This document shows, one piece after another, positions 23,024-33,400 of a stretch of 64,000 nt of DNA. The notes below the pieces were generated by a model, which was given only the letters and a program-made list of their open reading frames with translations, was not told where the DNA came from and ran no database searches. The position numbers were made by a program, and so were the translations under genes. The stretch comes from Rotaria macrura (taxonomy: Eukaryota > Rotifera > Eurotatoria > Philodinida > Philodinidae): positions 50,681 to 114,680 of the forward strand of contig OENT01000454.1 of NCBI GenBank assembly GCA_900239685.1, written 5' to 3'. How positions within the stretch are numbered: position 1 is the stretch's first letter; each line of letters starts with the position of its first letter.

Positions 23024-24493
23024 CACCTAGCTGTTTAGAAGGTCAATGAGTGTTATAGATGAGCATGCCAATAGCCAAGATGAATTCAAGTCATCGTGGT
23101 TTTTAACGAACAAAGCATGTTTTTATACATTTGTGAGGAAGAGAACAGATCATTCTGATAAACTTCCTCTGCACTGTCACATATGTGTTGCAAATATATT
23201 AGAAAAGATTCATTCTGTCCAATATTTATTTTTGTTTGAAATAAAAGCAATAGTGATAACACAAAACTTTTCATTAGACTGCTTTCAACTAATTTAAATA
23301 GTTAGTTTATTTTCAAGCCAAATAAAAATATGAAACAATTGCAGCTAAAAACATAACATATTTTTCGATCAAGTACCAACATGCACTGACTGAATAATAT
23401 ACACGCCGATACAAAATTATAATCAAAAGTCTAATACATGCCATATATACTACTAATTTACAGCTCATGGAGAAACAATGTTCAAAAAGCATCACGCATT
23501 GCTGTCGTGGCTGAAAGAAAATTTTTTATAGAAAGTTATAACACGAAGTTTTCTCTCATGTTATAGATTTGAATGATTAAGTCAGGTTCTTTTTGAAAAG
23601 TACACATTCAAAAGCAATCATCACAACCGTTTTCTAGAATTGGCAGGTTATGTTGATCAAAGCATTTCAGATGAACTAGGAATGATTAAAAACACCTTCA
23701 AAAATAAAGTAAACACTCTCATAACATAACATTCGAGATCACCAAATAAAGTAAGACTTTGATCTTATCGTGCTATTCCCATTCTCTATGTTAAGATTTA
23801 GAATAGTCTTCATTTTATTTCGAAACTGTAAGCTTCTAATGATGATGATGATGAACAACACTTCAAATCGCTCTTTTTGATTTCGATTGCGAAGCAAAAT
23901 CAAAATGTCATCAATTTCGTCATAGTCAAGTTAGTAGTAGCTCACAATGATGATGCTATCTTGCCGTACAGTGTTAGAGGTTGTTGGTAAAAGTGCAGCT
24001 GTCAGTATGATTCTGGGTATTGGTGTGAGTATAGATGGTCGTGTGATGTAAAGAGAGTTTCTTTTTTCGATATTTACCTTACCTCACATTGAGACCGTCA
24101 CATCCACACCCACGTCTCCTTTTGTTATTCATTGCTGAATCTCAATGTAACTGTGCTAATATTGATATCTACTATAACTTCGTATTGTATCATAGTATTT
24201 ATGTGCTCATTTATTTTAGACTCTATCTAAATATCAAGATTGATATGATACTAACTGAATTCGTGCTTTTATTACACAATATCAAAACAATACTATATCA
24301 ATATTAAAAACGAAGGAAAATAAGCCGTCTATTTGTGACTCTTTTTGGATGCAATAACTTATCTAACGGGTAACGAAACCTAATAAAATCTTTTCATTAT
24401 ATATTGACATAATGATATGGCAATCCGATAGCATTTTTCTATATGCATGTTTTATTGATGCGAAGAATAGTTTCATGAAAGACAAAGAACAAC
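23024..24493. other. Intergenic stretch upstream of the F-box gene
   Basis: There are only short open frames. An 83-codon ATG-started frame at 23046-23297 (plus) begins just past the element's target duplication, but shows no motif and becomes hydrophobic at its end. A short (GAT)n run lies near 23838. Nothing else is supported. Confidence 0.4.
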
Positions 24494-26374
24494 ATGGAAC
24501 GATTACCCGATGAAATATGGCTCGAAATATTTGTGTACTTACATGGTGTAGAGGTACTCTATTCATTTCATAACTTGAATGTACATTTCGAACAACTTAT
24601 CAAACCATCTATCAGCAATATTAATTTAAGTGACGTCTCTTACAAACAGTTCAAACAATTTTTTGAGCATCTTTTCCCTCTATATGAGAGCCTGATATGC
24701 TCATTAACATTGAAAAATTGTTTTCAACTAAATTTATTTAACGACTTCTGCAAGCAGAAAATAACATCGCAAAAACTATCACAACGTCATCGCGCATTCA
24801 GAGACATCGAGAAAGAACAACAACAGCGAACATTAAGTGATGCGATAACATCAGTTTTTCAATTACCAAGACATTTACAATGCTTAACACTAATTGATGA
24901 TCGTAATCCTAGAACAACGGATGAGGTATTTTTTGAAGAATATAATGACCCTACACACATCAATTTTTATTTTGAAAACCTATTACCAGAATTCTGCCAA
25001 CATTTAACAGAAATTCGTCTAGCTGTTAATTTTGATTTATATGAAACACTAGAGCAAATAGTATCGCATTCACAGTTATCTAGAACTTTAACACACTTAA
25101 GTTTATTGCCCTCAGATTCGGACATTCCTCTATGGTCTAACATTTATAAATATTCCGATCTACACCATACAAGTGCTACTAATCGTGTTACAAAAACGGT
25201 ACTAATGCCAAATATAAAATCATTAACAATTCATCTATTTCATTTCCAAGATATATTTGTTCTACTACGCATGATGATAAATTTGAATGAATTAAATTTA
25301 TCGATAGTTACAAGCGATGGAGAAGTCGATGACTATGGTTTGTCTGAAGATGATTGGAAGGATGAATTAAAAAATTTTCAAATACAAAAATTATTAAATA
25401 AACTACATTTAGAATCAGTAATAGCCGATAATGGTGCAGAAAAGAAAAGATTCAAGCTAAAATATCAAAGGATAAAACAGTTTTTACTACTATTTAGACT
25501 GCAATTAAAATCCCTAGTATTAATTGTATTTGATAGTTGTGATAAAGAACTTCTTAATCTAAATGAATTTAAAGACAATTTCCCTCAACTTCAATCATTT
25601 CAATATTTGATTCATACAAACCAATATCCCACTGATTTCAATCAATGTATTAAAAAGTTACCTGATAATACATTTCAATTTTACAGCCTGGAATACCGAC
25701 CAATCCCTTTTATTAGCAGATATCGGCAAAGATTACAGTTTGAGCAGGGTACTGCTACATTGCTCTACAATAATGTAACTTTACTTCATTTAAATGACGA
25801 AAAAATATCGAGTAATACCAGACTTACATTTAAGCTACGGAATTTAATGCAACTGCGTTATAGTCAACAAGATAATTCTTCAGACTCAAATATGATTACT
25901 CTAAAGTTTTTACATACAGTATTGAGTCTAGCACCAAATTTAAAAATTCTACATTTAGGTGCTAAAACGTACGAGGAACTCATTAAAATACTTGCATCCC
26001 TTCCAATGTTTTCATTTCAAAATTTAACAAATCTACTATTATCGGCTAATGCAAACACATTGTATTCCACATTTCTCTTTCAATTAGCACATATGATTTC
26101 ACCAAACAACAAATTAAAATATCTGTCGTTGCGCAGTATTGATGAAATCATAAAAGATCGTAGTTCTATAAATCTTCTCGCATTAAATACCGTCGTTGAA
26201 CAAGTCCAAACATATTTCCCCGACGTAATCCATTTAGATCTGTTGATATGGGCAAAAACTATCAAACAAGAACAAGCATATAATCGATTTAAATTTTGGT
26301 TGTATCAACATAATCGCGAGTTTATGACGTTGATGAATATAAAAAATGAGAAAAAGATTAGTGTGTGGTTATGA
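24494..26374 (+). CDS. F-box protein with degenerate leucine-rich repeats
   Basis: An intronless 626-residue protein starts at the ATG at 24494. Residues 1-36 form an F-box (RLPDEIWLEIFVYLHGVEVL followed by the SFHNLN helix), the segment that binds Skp1 in SCF ubiquitin ligases. The remainder is Leu/Ile/Asn-rich with repeated 'hLxxLxhxxxx' patterns typical of poorly conserved LRRs, which usually hold the substrate. Examples lie near residues 110-120, 250-275 and 480-500. There is no membrane segment or signal peptide. The layout is that of the large bdelloid F-box family with short N-terminal F-boxes. It probably acts in substrate selection for ubiquitination; the substrate cannot be told from sequence. 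The frame is intact, and its codon use is AT-rich like its surroundings. Confidence 0.85.
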   Translation: MERLPDEIWLEIFVYLHGVEVLYSFHNLNVHFEQLIKPSISNINLSDVSYKQFKQFFEHLFPLYESLICSLTLKNCFQLNLFNDFCKQKITSQKLSQRHRAFRDIEKEQQQRTLSDAITSVFQLPRHLQCLTLIDDRNPRTTDEVFFEEYNDPTHINFYFENLLPEFCQHLTEIRLAVNFDLYETLEQIVSHSQLSRTLTHLSLLPSDSDIPLWSNIYKYSDLHHTSATNRVTKTVLMPNIKSLTIHLFHFQDIFVLLRMMINLNELNLSIVTSDGEVDDYGLSEDDWKDELKNFQIQKLLNKLHLESVIADNGAEKKRFKLKYQRIKQFLLLFRLQLKSLVLIVFDSCDKELLNLNEFKDNFPQLQSFQYLIHTNQYPTDFNQCIKKLPDNTFQFYSLEYRPIPFISRYRQRLQFEQGTATLLYNNVTLLHLNDEKISSNTRLTFKLRNLMQLRYSQQDNSSDSNMITLKFLHTVLSLAPNLKILHLGAKTYEELIKILASLPMFSFQNLTNLLLSANANTLYSTFLFQLAHMISPNNKLKYLSLRSIDEIIKDRSSINLLALNTVVEQVQTYFPDVIHLDLLIWAKTIKQEQAYNRFKFWLYQHNREFMTLMNIKNEKKISVWL

Positions 26375-26786
26375 AAAATCGATTTCAAGTTCATAAATCG
26401 TTCATCAAGATCACTTAGAGGTATGCTAATATGTAAAAATGTATCGGGTATGCATGGATCTGTGATGAAAGACTGTAGAATAACCGATCTACTTCAGTTT
26501 CCGCCCACTTCTTTGGATGATTCGATCTAAAACCGATATGCGACCAATATCAAACCAGCTGCACTCGTAAAAGATGGTTTATGGAGATAAAGGACGATAG
26601 ACAGACTGAGTGCATGAACTCCATAGACGATGGTTGTATATGATGATAAATATCTCGATACGGATTCCGTTTACGAAGCTCGTGGAAAAATACGGACACC
26701 TGCGAACTAAAAGTCTAGTACTCCGTGTGTGAAATTTTTCATACGACCATATTTGCTCGAAATACAATTATCTTTCAGAATACGAC
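26375..26786. other. Intergenic stretch downstream of the F-box gene
   Basis: The only open frame is a short minus-strand one (26579-26767) without motifs. No repeat is visible until the small foldback element at 26787. Confidence 0.4.
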
Positions 26787-26923
26787 TAGGGGTGGCACTT
26801 TAACTTTAAAAAACTTTAACTATAGTGTTAAAGTTAAAATATTTTTACTATAACTTTAAAGGTTAAAGTTAAAGCAAATCACTTTAACGTTAAATTTAAA
26901 GTAAAGTTTAAATGCCACCCCTA
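26787..26923. mobile_element. Small foldback MITE with CTTTAAC motifs
   Basis: The 137-bp element has perfect 11-bp terminal inverted repeats TAGGGGTGGCA...TGCCACCCCTA, matching the TAGGGGTGS ends of the elements at 15166 and 55480. The whole interior consists of CTTTAAC/GTTAAAG units on both strands. No exact duplication abuts the ends. AATACGACT on the left and AATGCGACT eight bases beyond the right end are similar and may be a displaced, aged duplication. Confidence 0.65.
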
Positions 26924-27174
26924 ACCCTAAATGCGACTTGTTTTCATCTTTTATTGAGTAATTTCCGTGAAACAAATATATTGAATGAGGACTCATGAAA
27001 AAACTCTGTGCTTACCCAATAGACATCTATGAGTAGAATCATGTGTGAAAATAGTGTAACGTTCTTGAACAAAGAAAAGTTTTCTTTTCTTTTCCTTCGT
27101 TTAAGACCCAATGAATATAATTTGAGACGAGTATACGAGCGGAATCCTCAATAAGTTGAACGAAAGGATATGTA

Positions 27175-28351
27175 TGTCAGCGTCCTACCTCGAATTCAGT
27201 TCAATCTCAGATCCTCCTAGGCCAATCTGAGATATTCACTTCGGAATAGTCCAATATCGGATCCGACATCGGACTGACATTGTGTTAGGACATTTTCGGA
27301 TAAGTTAATTGCAATACGTCGGATCTCGGATTTGCCTAGACCAATCTTGGACTCGTTTTTAGACAAATCAATAATTGAATATCAAGTAATCCCCACACCC
27401 ACCCAAGAATAAAAGGTCACCACATATAAGAAGGTCACCCTCGTTACAAGGCTACCATCATTACTGCGCCACCCCCAATGAAAATCTTACAAGCCGTAAT
27501 AGAAGGTTATGGTATCTGAAGCAACATTTTTTCAGAAATCCAGTGGACGTTTTAGGTTCTGGCACTGAAAAGCCAGTTTTTAGTAAAAACCGAGGTTTTG
27601 TAAGTAACATTACGTTTATTCCAAACAAAAAAGCTGGTTTTCCCGTACTTCCCTGCTAAAAGTACCTGTTTTAATGTTAGAAAGCTTTAAAAAACCTTTA
27701 GTTTTCTCAGTAAATCCTACTAAAGAATTAGCCTACATTAGAAAGTCACATTTGGAGGAGCGATGTAAATTTTCATAGTAGAAGGTCATGGTCGTTTATT
27801 CTGGGAGGGTTTTATATTATATTAAACCAAAAGTAAAGTAACGCATAGAAAATTTTATTTTCAAAAACAGTGTTTCTAATCATAAATGAATAGCGCAAAG
27901 AAATTTAGAAGAAACAAGATGAAATAGCTTTATTTTTTTAACCCCGTATATTAGCACAACGAGAGCCATTCTTGTGACATTTTATTGAATTTTTTCCATC
28001 CAATATTTGTTTGATATTTTTTTAGGCAACAAAAATATTTCCACATAAAATTCAATATATACTTGGTCTCCAATTGCTTGATGTAAAAAGAGTTCGAAAT
28101 TGGTCTAGGCGAATCCGAGATTGACCTTACTGATATTTTGATTCGACATGGGTCTAGTCCAATCTGAGATTCGCCTTGAAGTTTCAAGGCTAATCCGAGA
28201 TGGGACGTATTGCAATTAACTTATCTGGCGATGGCCTAAAATAGTGTCAGTCCGATGTTAGATCTGATATTGGACTATAGTCCAAAGTGAACATCCCAGA
28301 TTAGCCTAGGCGGATCTGAGGCAGGGTTGAATCCGAGATTTGACGCTGACA
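27175..28351. mobile_element. Long-TIR non-autonomous DNA element (TA-flanked)
   Basis: The inverted ends are about 165 bp, starting TGTCAGCGTC on both sides with a TA dinucleotide directly outside each end, as in Tc1/mariner-type insertions. The arms contain many CGGAT/ATCCG and AATCTGAGAT units and a conserved internal block, AAGTTAATTGCAATACGTC, near position 150 of each arm. The central 0.7 kb has no long open frame; a 78-codon minus frame at 27951-28187 is a by-product. It is non-autonomous. Confidence 0.7.
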
Positions 28352-28353
28352 TA

Positions 28354-28926
28354 TATTTCGTCTCTTGTTAAGTTATGTTATTATAGACAGAAGGGAGGAA
28401 AGGAAAGAAAAGAAAAGAAAAAGATTTGTCTGTATAAACATGCTGCTTCTTTCATTCGTTTACTATTTCAATTTCTCACTTATATAGTGAGATAGATTCT
28501 GAGCACATTTCTGAATCTTGATTTTTTTACCACAAATTGAATTTATTTTTATTCATTTTGTTTCAAATGATTTGAATTAAGGAATGACCAACTTGATAAT
28601 TCGCTTGAACTCTTTTATGCATCTTAGGATAACGACATAAAAGACTTCTCGAAAAAAATTGAACGCACGCTGAACTGATCAATTGATAAAAATGACTCGT
28701 CTTTTTTCACTTATGTTTTTCTACATTCGTCGTCTACTTGTTCTAAATGCATGCTTTCATGTGTGTTTCTTATTTGTATTTTTTCTCCGGGATAAATTCA
28801 TTTAAAAATTTACAATATATATATATATATATATAAAGTACGCATCGATAAAATAATTTATTTTGATTAACGAAAATGGGGCAATTTATCCTAGAAAGTG
28901 GAATACCACTCTTCATTAAAAGATAA
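28354..28926. other. Intergenic stretch with purine tract and (AT)n
   Basis: It contains a purine-rich tract of GGAAA/GAAAA units near 28390-28430 and an (AT)n microsatellite at about 28811-28835. No gene was seen. Confidence 0.5.
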
Positions 28927-29145
28927 ATGCCGACCGTTTACAATCGTAAACGCTCCGTAGACAATCTACGTATTTCAACGTATACGGGTAGGAAAATATA
29001 CGACCGTAATACTGGACCATGTAATACGCTCAAATGTGGCCGTATACGGAGTGAATGCAGCATGTACACGATTTTATACGACATCGTATATGCTAGTAAA
29101 CCACCGTATACATAGTTTGTAAACCTTGACCTGGGGATCAATGAC
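28927..29145. repeat. Truncated copy of the CGTATACGG / CCCAGGTCGA repeat family
   Basis: The tract is rich in ACCGTTTAC, CGTATACGG and CGTAATACTGG units and ends near 29137 with TTGACCTGGGGATC, the complement of the CCCAGGTC terminus seen at 52953 and 40993. It carries the family core AATACTGGACCATGTAATAC. No matching left terminus is visible, so the copy appears truncated. Open frames on both strands here are by-products of the palindromic motifs. Confidence 0.6.
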
Positions 29146-29665
29146 AATCATTATTTTCCTGTTATTTTCATCGCAAATTTTTGAATATGAACGCTTGGCT
29201 TTAAAAAATGTTTTCTAGAAAGTATCATTTTGATTAACCGCAATGAAGAACTGTTAGTATATCGGCCAACTGGATTGAGTAGCTTACCGCCACCCTCAAT
29301 AATGATATTTATTGAGCTACTTCATCACATATCTATGAGTCCCTCTACTTTGCATAAAACGCATGCTCATATAGGAGAGGGAATAGAGAGAGGATAACGA
29401 GGAAAGAAGATCAGCCAGGAATGGCATCAATATCGACACACTGGTAGTTACGTTTCGTTTTCCACAAGGTTTTTATCATAATGGCAGTTGTCATTTTCCT
29501 CTACTTCATGAATTCCTATGTTTCAGTTCTTCGATACGATTAAGAAAAACTCATACTTACTCAATTAGGGTGTGAATGCGGATGGGTGCGTGCGTATGGT
29601 TGTGTGAGTTTTGTTGCGTACGCTGCAAGAAATGAGTACTATATCGAACCACAGTTAGTTTAGAC
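29146..29665. other. Intergenic stretch with a splice-bounded segment
   Basis: On the minus strand, 29622-29561 is a 62-base open segment between a strong acceptor (TTTCTTGCAG) and a perfect donor (GTAAGT). No neighbouring exon could be found to join it. Otherwise nothing is supported. Confidence 0.35.
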
Positions 29666-29912
29666 TACTCTCTAAAAAATAACCGTTTCCCAGAAAACCA
29701 ACGCAAAAAGGTTTGCGAGGCTCGGAAACCCTTTTCTTACTCTCGGGAACTGTTTCAAGGGTTTCCGAAAGCTCGGAAACCCATTTTTNAAAAATGGGTT
29801 TCCGAGCTTTCGGAAACCCTTGAAACAGTTCCCGAGAGTAAGAAAAGGGTTTCCGAGCCTCGCAAACCTTTTTGCGTTGGTTTTCTGGGAAACGGTTATT
29901 TTTTAGAGAGTA
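29666..29912. mobile_element. Perfect 247-bp palindromic element with central N
   Basis: Two arms of 123 bp (29666-29788 and 29790-29912) are exact reverse complements around a single N at 29789. The ends read TACTCTCTAAAAAATAACCG and its complement, so TA dinucleotides sit at both tips, as for a Tc1/mariner-type target site. The arms contain repeated GGGTTTCC/GGAAACCC units. The identity of the arms suggests very recent origin or an assembly artefact at the fold point. Confidence 0.7.
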
Positions 29913-30484
29913 CCCTATGAAACTTGAAATGGTTTCAATTTTTTAAAACTAATTCTAAACTTTGTTTTTTAGGTTTAATAGGAAACACATGAGAGTTTTA
30001 AAACATATTTCTGCAAACTTGGATAATATTTTTGAAAATTTTTTATGGTTTCTATGAAACCTATCAAATGATTTATACTTCGTTTCAAAATATAGGTACC
30101 GTGCAATACTGTTTATTCCGTGTTATTCAGTCAAAACCCACAACAATAACAACAAACAACACTCACAACTACACCTATGTCCTACATTCATCCACCATCT
30201 TGTATGAGTTTGTACATGGCTATGAAAGCTAGGGGAGAAGCGAAGATTCACCCAGATTCATAGCTCATCCACCTACACCAGCAAGAAGACTTTGAGTTCC
30301 ATTAAAGCTAATCTAGTATATCAGAATAATATGAGAAACATGTAGTAAGCACATAACACATATCAATAAAATGTTTTTTGTAATTGCTATCAATATTTTA
30401 TAATATTAGGAAGTTATGAGATAAGTATGCTTTTGTAATATAAAACGAAAAATCAAAGTCTCTGATGTTTACAAGGATATTTGT
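29913..30484. other. Intergenic stretch downstream of the exchanger gene
   Basis: AT-rich sequence with one 66-codon chance frame (30032-30232, plus). No clear polyadenylation signal for the exchanger gene was identified. Confidence 0.4.
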
Positions 30485-33400
30485 TCATGAGTCTGTTTCA
30501 ATAGCATCGTTAGTATGTTTCATATCATCCAATATTGCAGCTGAATGTGGTCGCTCGGAAGATTGCATGTTTTCGACTGAGCATCCCGGATAAACTAGCG
30601 CGTTTGCTAGCGAATTATTAGTTTGCATGGGAAAACGAATTGTCACATTAGTATCTTTGACACAAAATAATTCATCGTCATCCATCCATGAATAGGCCAC
30701 AGTCGATGGATTAAGAAAAATTTCGGTATCAGTATCAAAGATTTGAAGTTGAATTGCGTCATAAGAAGTGTTATGACCATTCAACGAATGCATAACATTG
30801 CCAGCGAGAATAAATAGTCGTTGATTATCGTTTAAGCGAATTGATATATTTTGTTGATTCCAATAGAATTTCGCTCGATGGTGCAAAAGAAATCTCAATT
30901 GTAAACGATTCAATTTCAAATGTGTCTGATAATCATTACTCAAGACATGCAGCGTGATTTCGCGATAGATTGAAGGAGCTAAATTTTCATTGCTTAAAAA
31001 ATGATTCAATAATACAGAATCAACAATATAGGCTTCCAAAAGTACAACGCTAACAAAATAAGTACCGTGTGCTTTAAAGTTTGGTGAGAATAAACCATCG
31101 ATGCCGATAATATTGCCTGATCGGTAATAGACGGGCATTGTATCACTGCGACATTCAACAATACCTCTGACTATAATATAGGCATTGGATACTCTTTGAC
31201 CTTTTTGAAGAAGAATTTCACCAGGTTGAAACCATCTACGCTTTATTTTCATAATCGCTTGCCAATTTGCTTTTTCATCACTAGGTAATAGTCGAAACAG
31301 TGGCAATAAATCAAAAGCATCTTTAATCGCTTTCAGATGACCTTTCGGCATTCGAACACGATAAAATTCCAGATCAAACAATTTCTTTTCAATCAATCCG
31401 ACTATATGTAAATATTTTCTCTCCCCAAGGATTCCAGTTTCGTAAAGTTCAGCAATAGTCTTTGATTCGTATTTGAGTAACATTTGAGCACACCGTTTTG
31501 TCATGTGAATTCGCCAACAAACTTCGTAAGACTGCTGTAGATCGAGAAGAATAAATGTAGCAGCAAGATGATAGACATGAATTTCTTGGTAAACGTCATG
31601 CCAAACTCGTTCATCAATACTGGGTAACTCAGGAAATTGTACTCGAATATTATCCATACGAGTTCTAGCCGAATGGAAAGCTGCACGAGAAAACAAAACT
31701 AAGGAAAACTGTCGCTAGTTTACTTACCGAGTGTCAATTCAATAGTTAGAAAGACATGATCGAATAATAATTTATTTGATTGTATGTTAATCCAATTGAA
31801 ACAGTCGAATCGCATGAGATGTTGCAGCCATTTTGACAATCGAAAATATTTAGCAATCAAGGTCCAATGGAGTTTCAGAGAATGTTGATGCTTGGCTTTC
31901 TCTACTGATTTGATCAACATGTAGAGTGTTCGTCGACGAATCATGCCAAGATACCACTGTTTCTCGTAATCAACTGACAATGCTGTAAGAAAACGTATTG
32001 TTAACTCGTTGTGAAAATTGTCATTTTGTTTCTTATCATCTGGTCGAAAATCGATAACTGGTAATACAACATCTTGATTAGGTGTACCAGGTTGGCTCAG
32101 AACGCAGCTGATGAAAGGCCAGTCAGTCTCACAAATAGGCGGAACTTCCCTAAATTGAGCATCTGTTATCATATTTTTTGAACCAGAGTGTGATGATGAA
32201 CTGCAAAGTAAATCTTGTGCAATGGATAATCGCTTATAGATGTTAGTTCTTTGTTTTTCATCCATTTCTTGAACTAACATTTCTGGTAAATAATTGTTGA
32301 GCATATTCCAATCGACATCGGAAAATTGTTTCTCACATTTCATCTCTTGCAGCTGATTTGCCGTTTGTTTTCTCATGTGCTCGAGAGCTTGTAACAAAAC
32401 GATTTCACTTTCCGGTGTCCCTGAAAAAGGAGCATGTTCATTCTTAAATTGAGAATTGTGCTGACCATGTTATTTCTCTTAAGGGTCCCCTCAGAATTGA
32501 CTTGCCATTTTCGAGTATGGGCTTGCGCTGAAACCTTCAGAAATGAATGGTCCTAGTGAGAAACGCTTGTAATAAAACTTCAGCCATGTGTACCTTACTA
32601 AACTTGACTTACGACTTGTTTTATAGCAGACACTAGAATCGAAATAACTTCATGACTATGAGGGCTACCTACGTCGAGTGGGTTTTATATTAAACTTAGC
32701 CTCCATACGCAAATTTTCCATGGACAGAATCTTTGAAATTCACTTCGATTCATTTTTTTTACAAACATTTCAGTAGGCAAAACTCACAAATCATGCCTAA
32801 CAATGGCAGTCAATCGGACTTTTACAGGTACAGAAATCAAATTAAAAAAATCCGTCCGATCAAAATTTAGCTCTCATCAACGCGTATAAAATTTAAATAA
32901 GTGTCGGGAAAGCTCAATGTAAACCGGACTTATTTCAATTCTCCTGCGGGAAGACCATATTTTGAGAAAAACACAAAATTAGTTTCAATAACATAATTTG
33001 GTAAATGTTCTCCATGAATTGATATAAAAGGATTTTCTACTTTTTCATCATATATGATCGATTAAATGATTCACGTGAACATATTTAAAGGTATCTATTA
33101 ATGCCAAACTCTAACAGAGAAATTTTAAAGGGTTTGAAAATCAGAGTTTTCCAAGAAATCATATTTCCCTCTTTGTGAGGGTGCTAAAGAAAAAGCTTAT
33201 GTAATGACCTTAGATTTCAACGTTAACTCAATAACCGCTAATGCATTCGAGAGTAGATACTTTCCTCCATCTAACTATCTATAAATCACGAAATCAACGA
33301 ATTAGAACGAAATTCATTTTTCTGAGGAGGAGGGGGCTTAAATAAAATCTTATCTCGTACGATTGGTAGATTTCTTGCATTAATCTCAATAATTAGTACG

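Noticed and set aside
29561..29622. 62-base minus-strand segment between a strong acceptor and GTAAGT donor
   Set aside because: No exon on either side could be joined in phase; chance matches of this kind are expected in 64 kb of AT-rich DNA.
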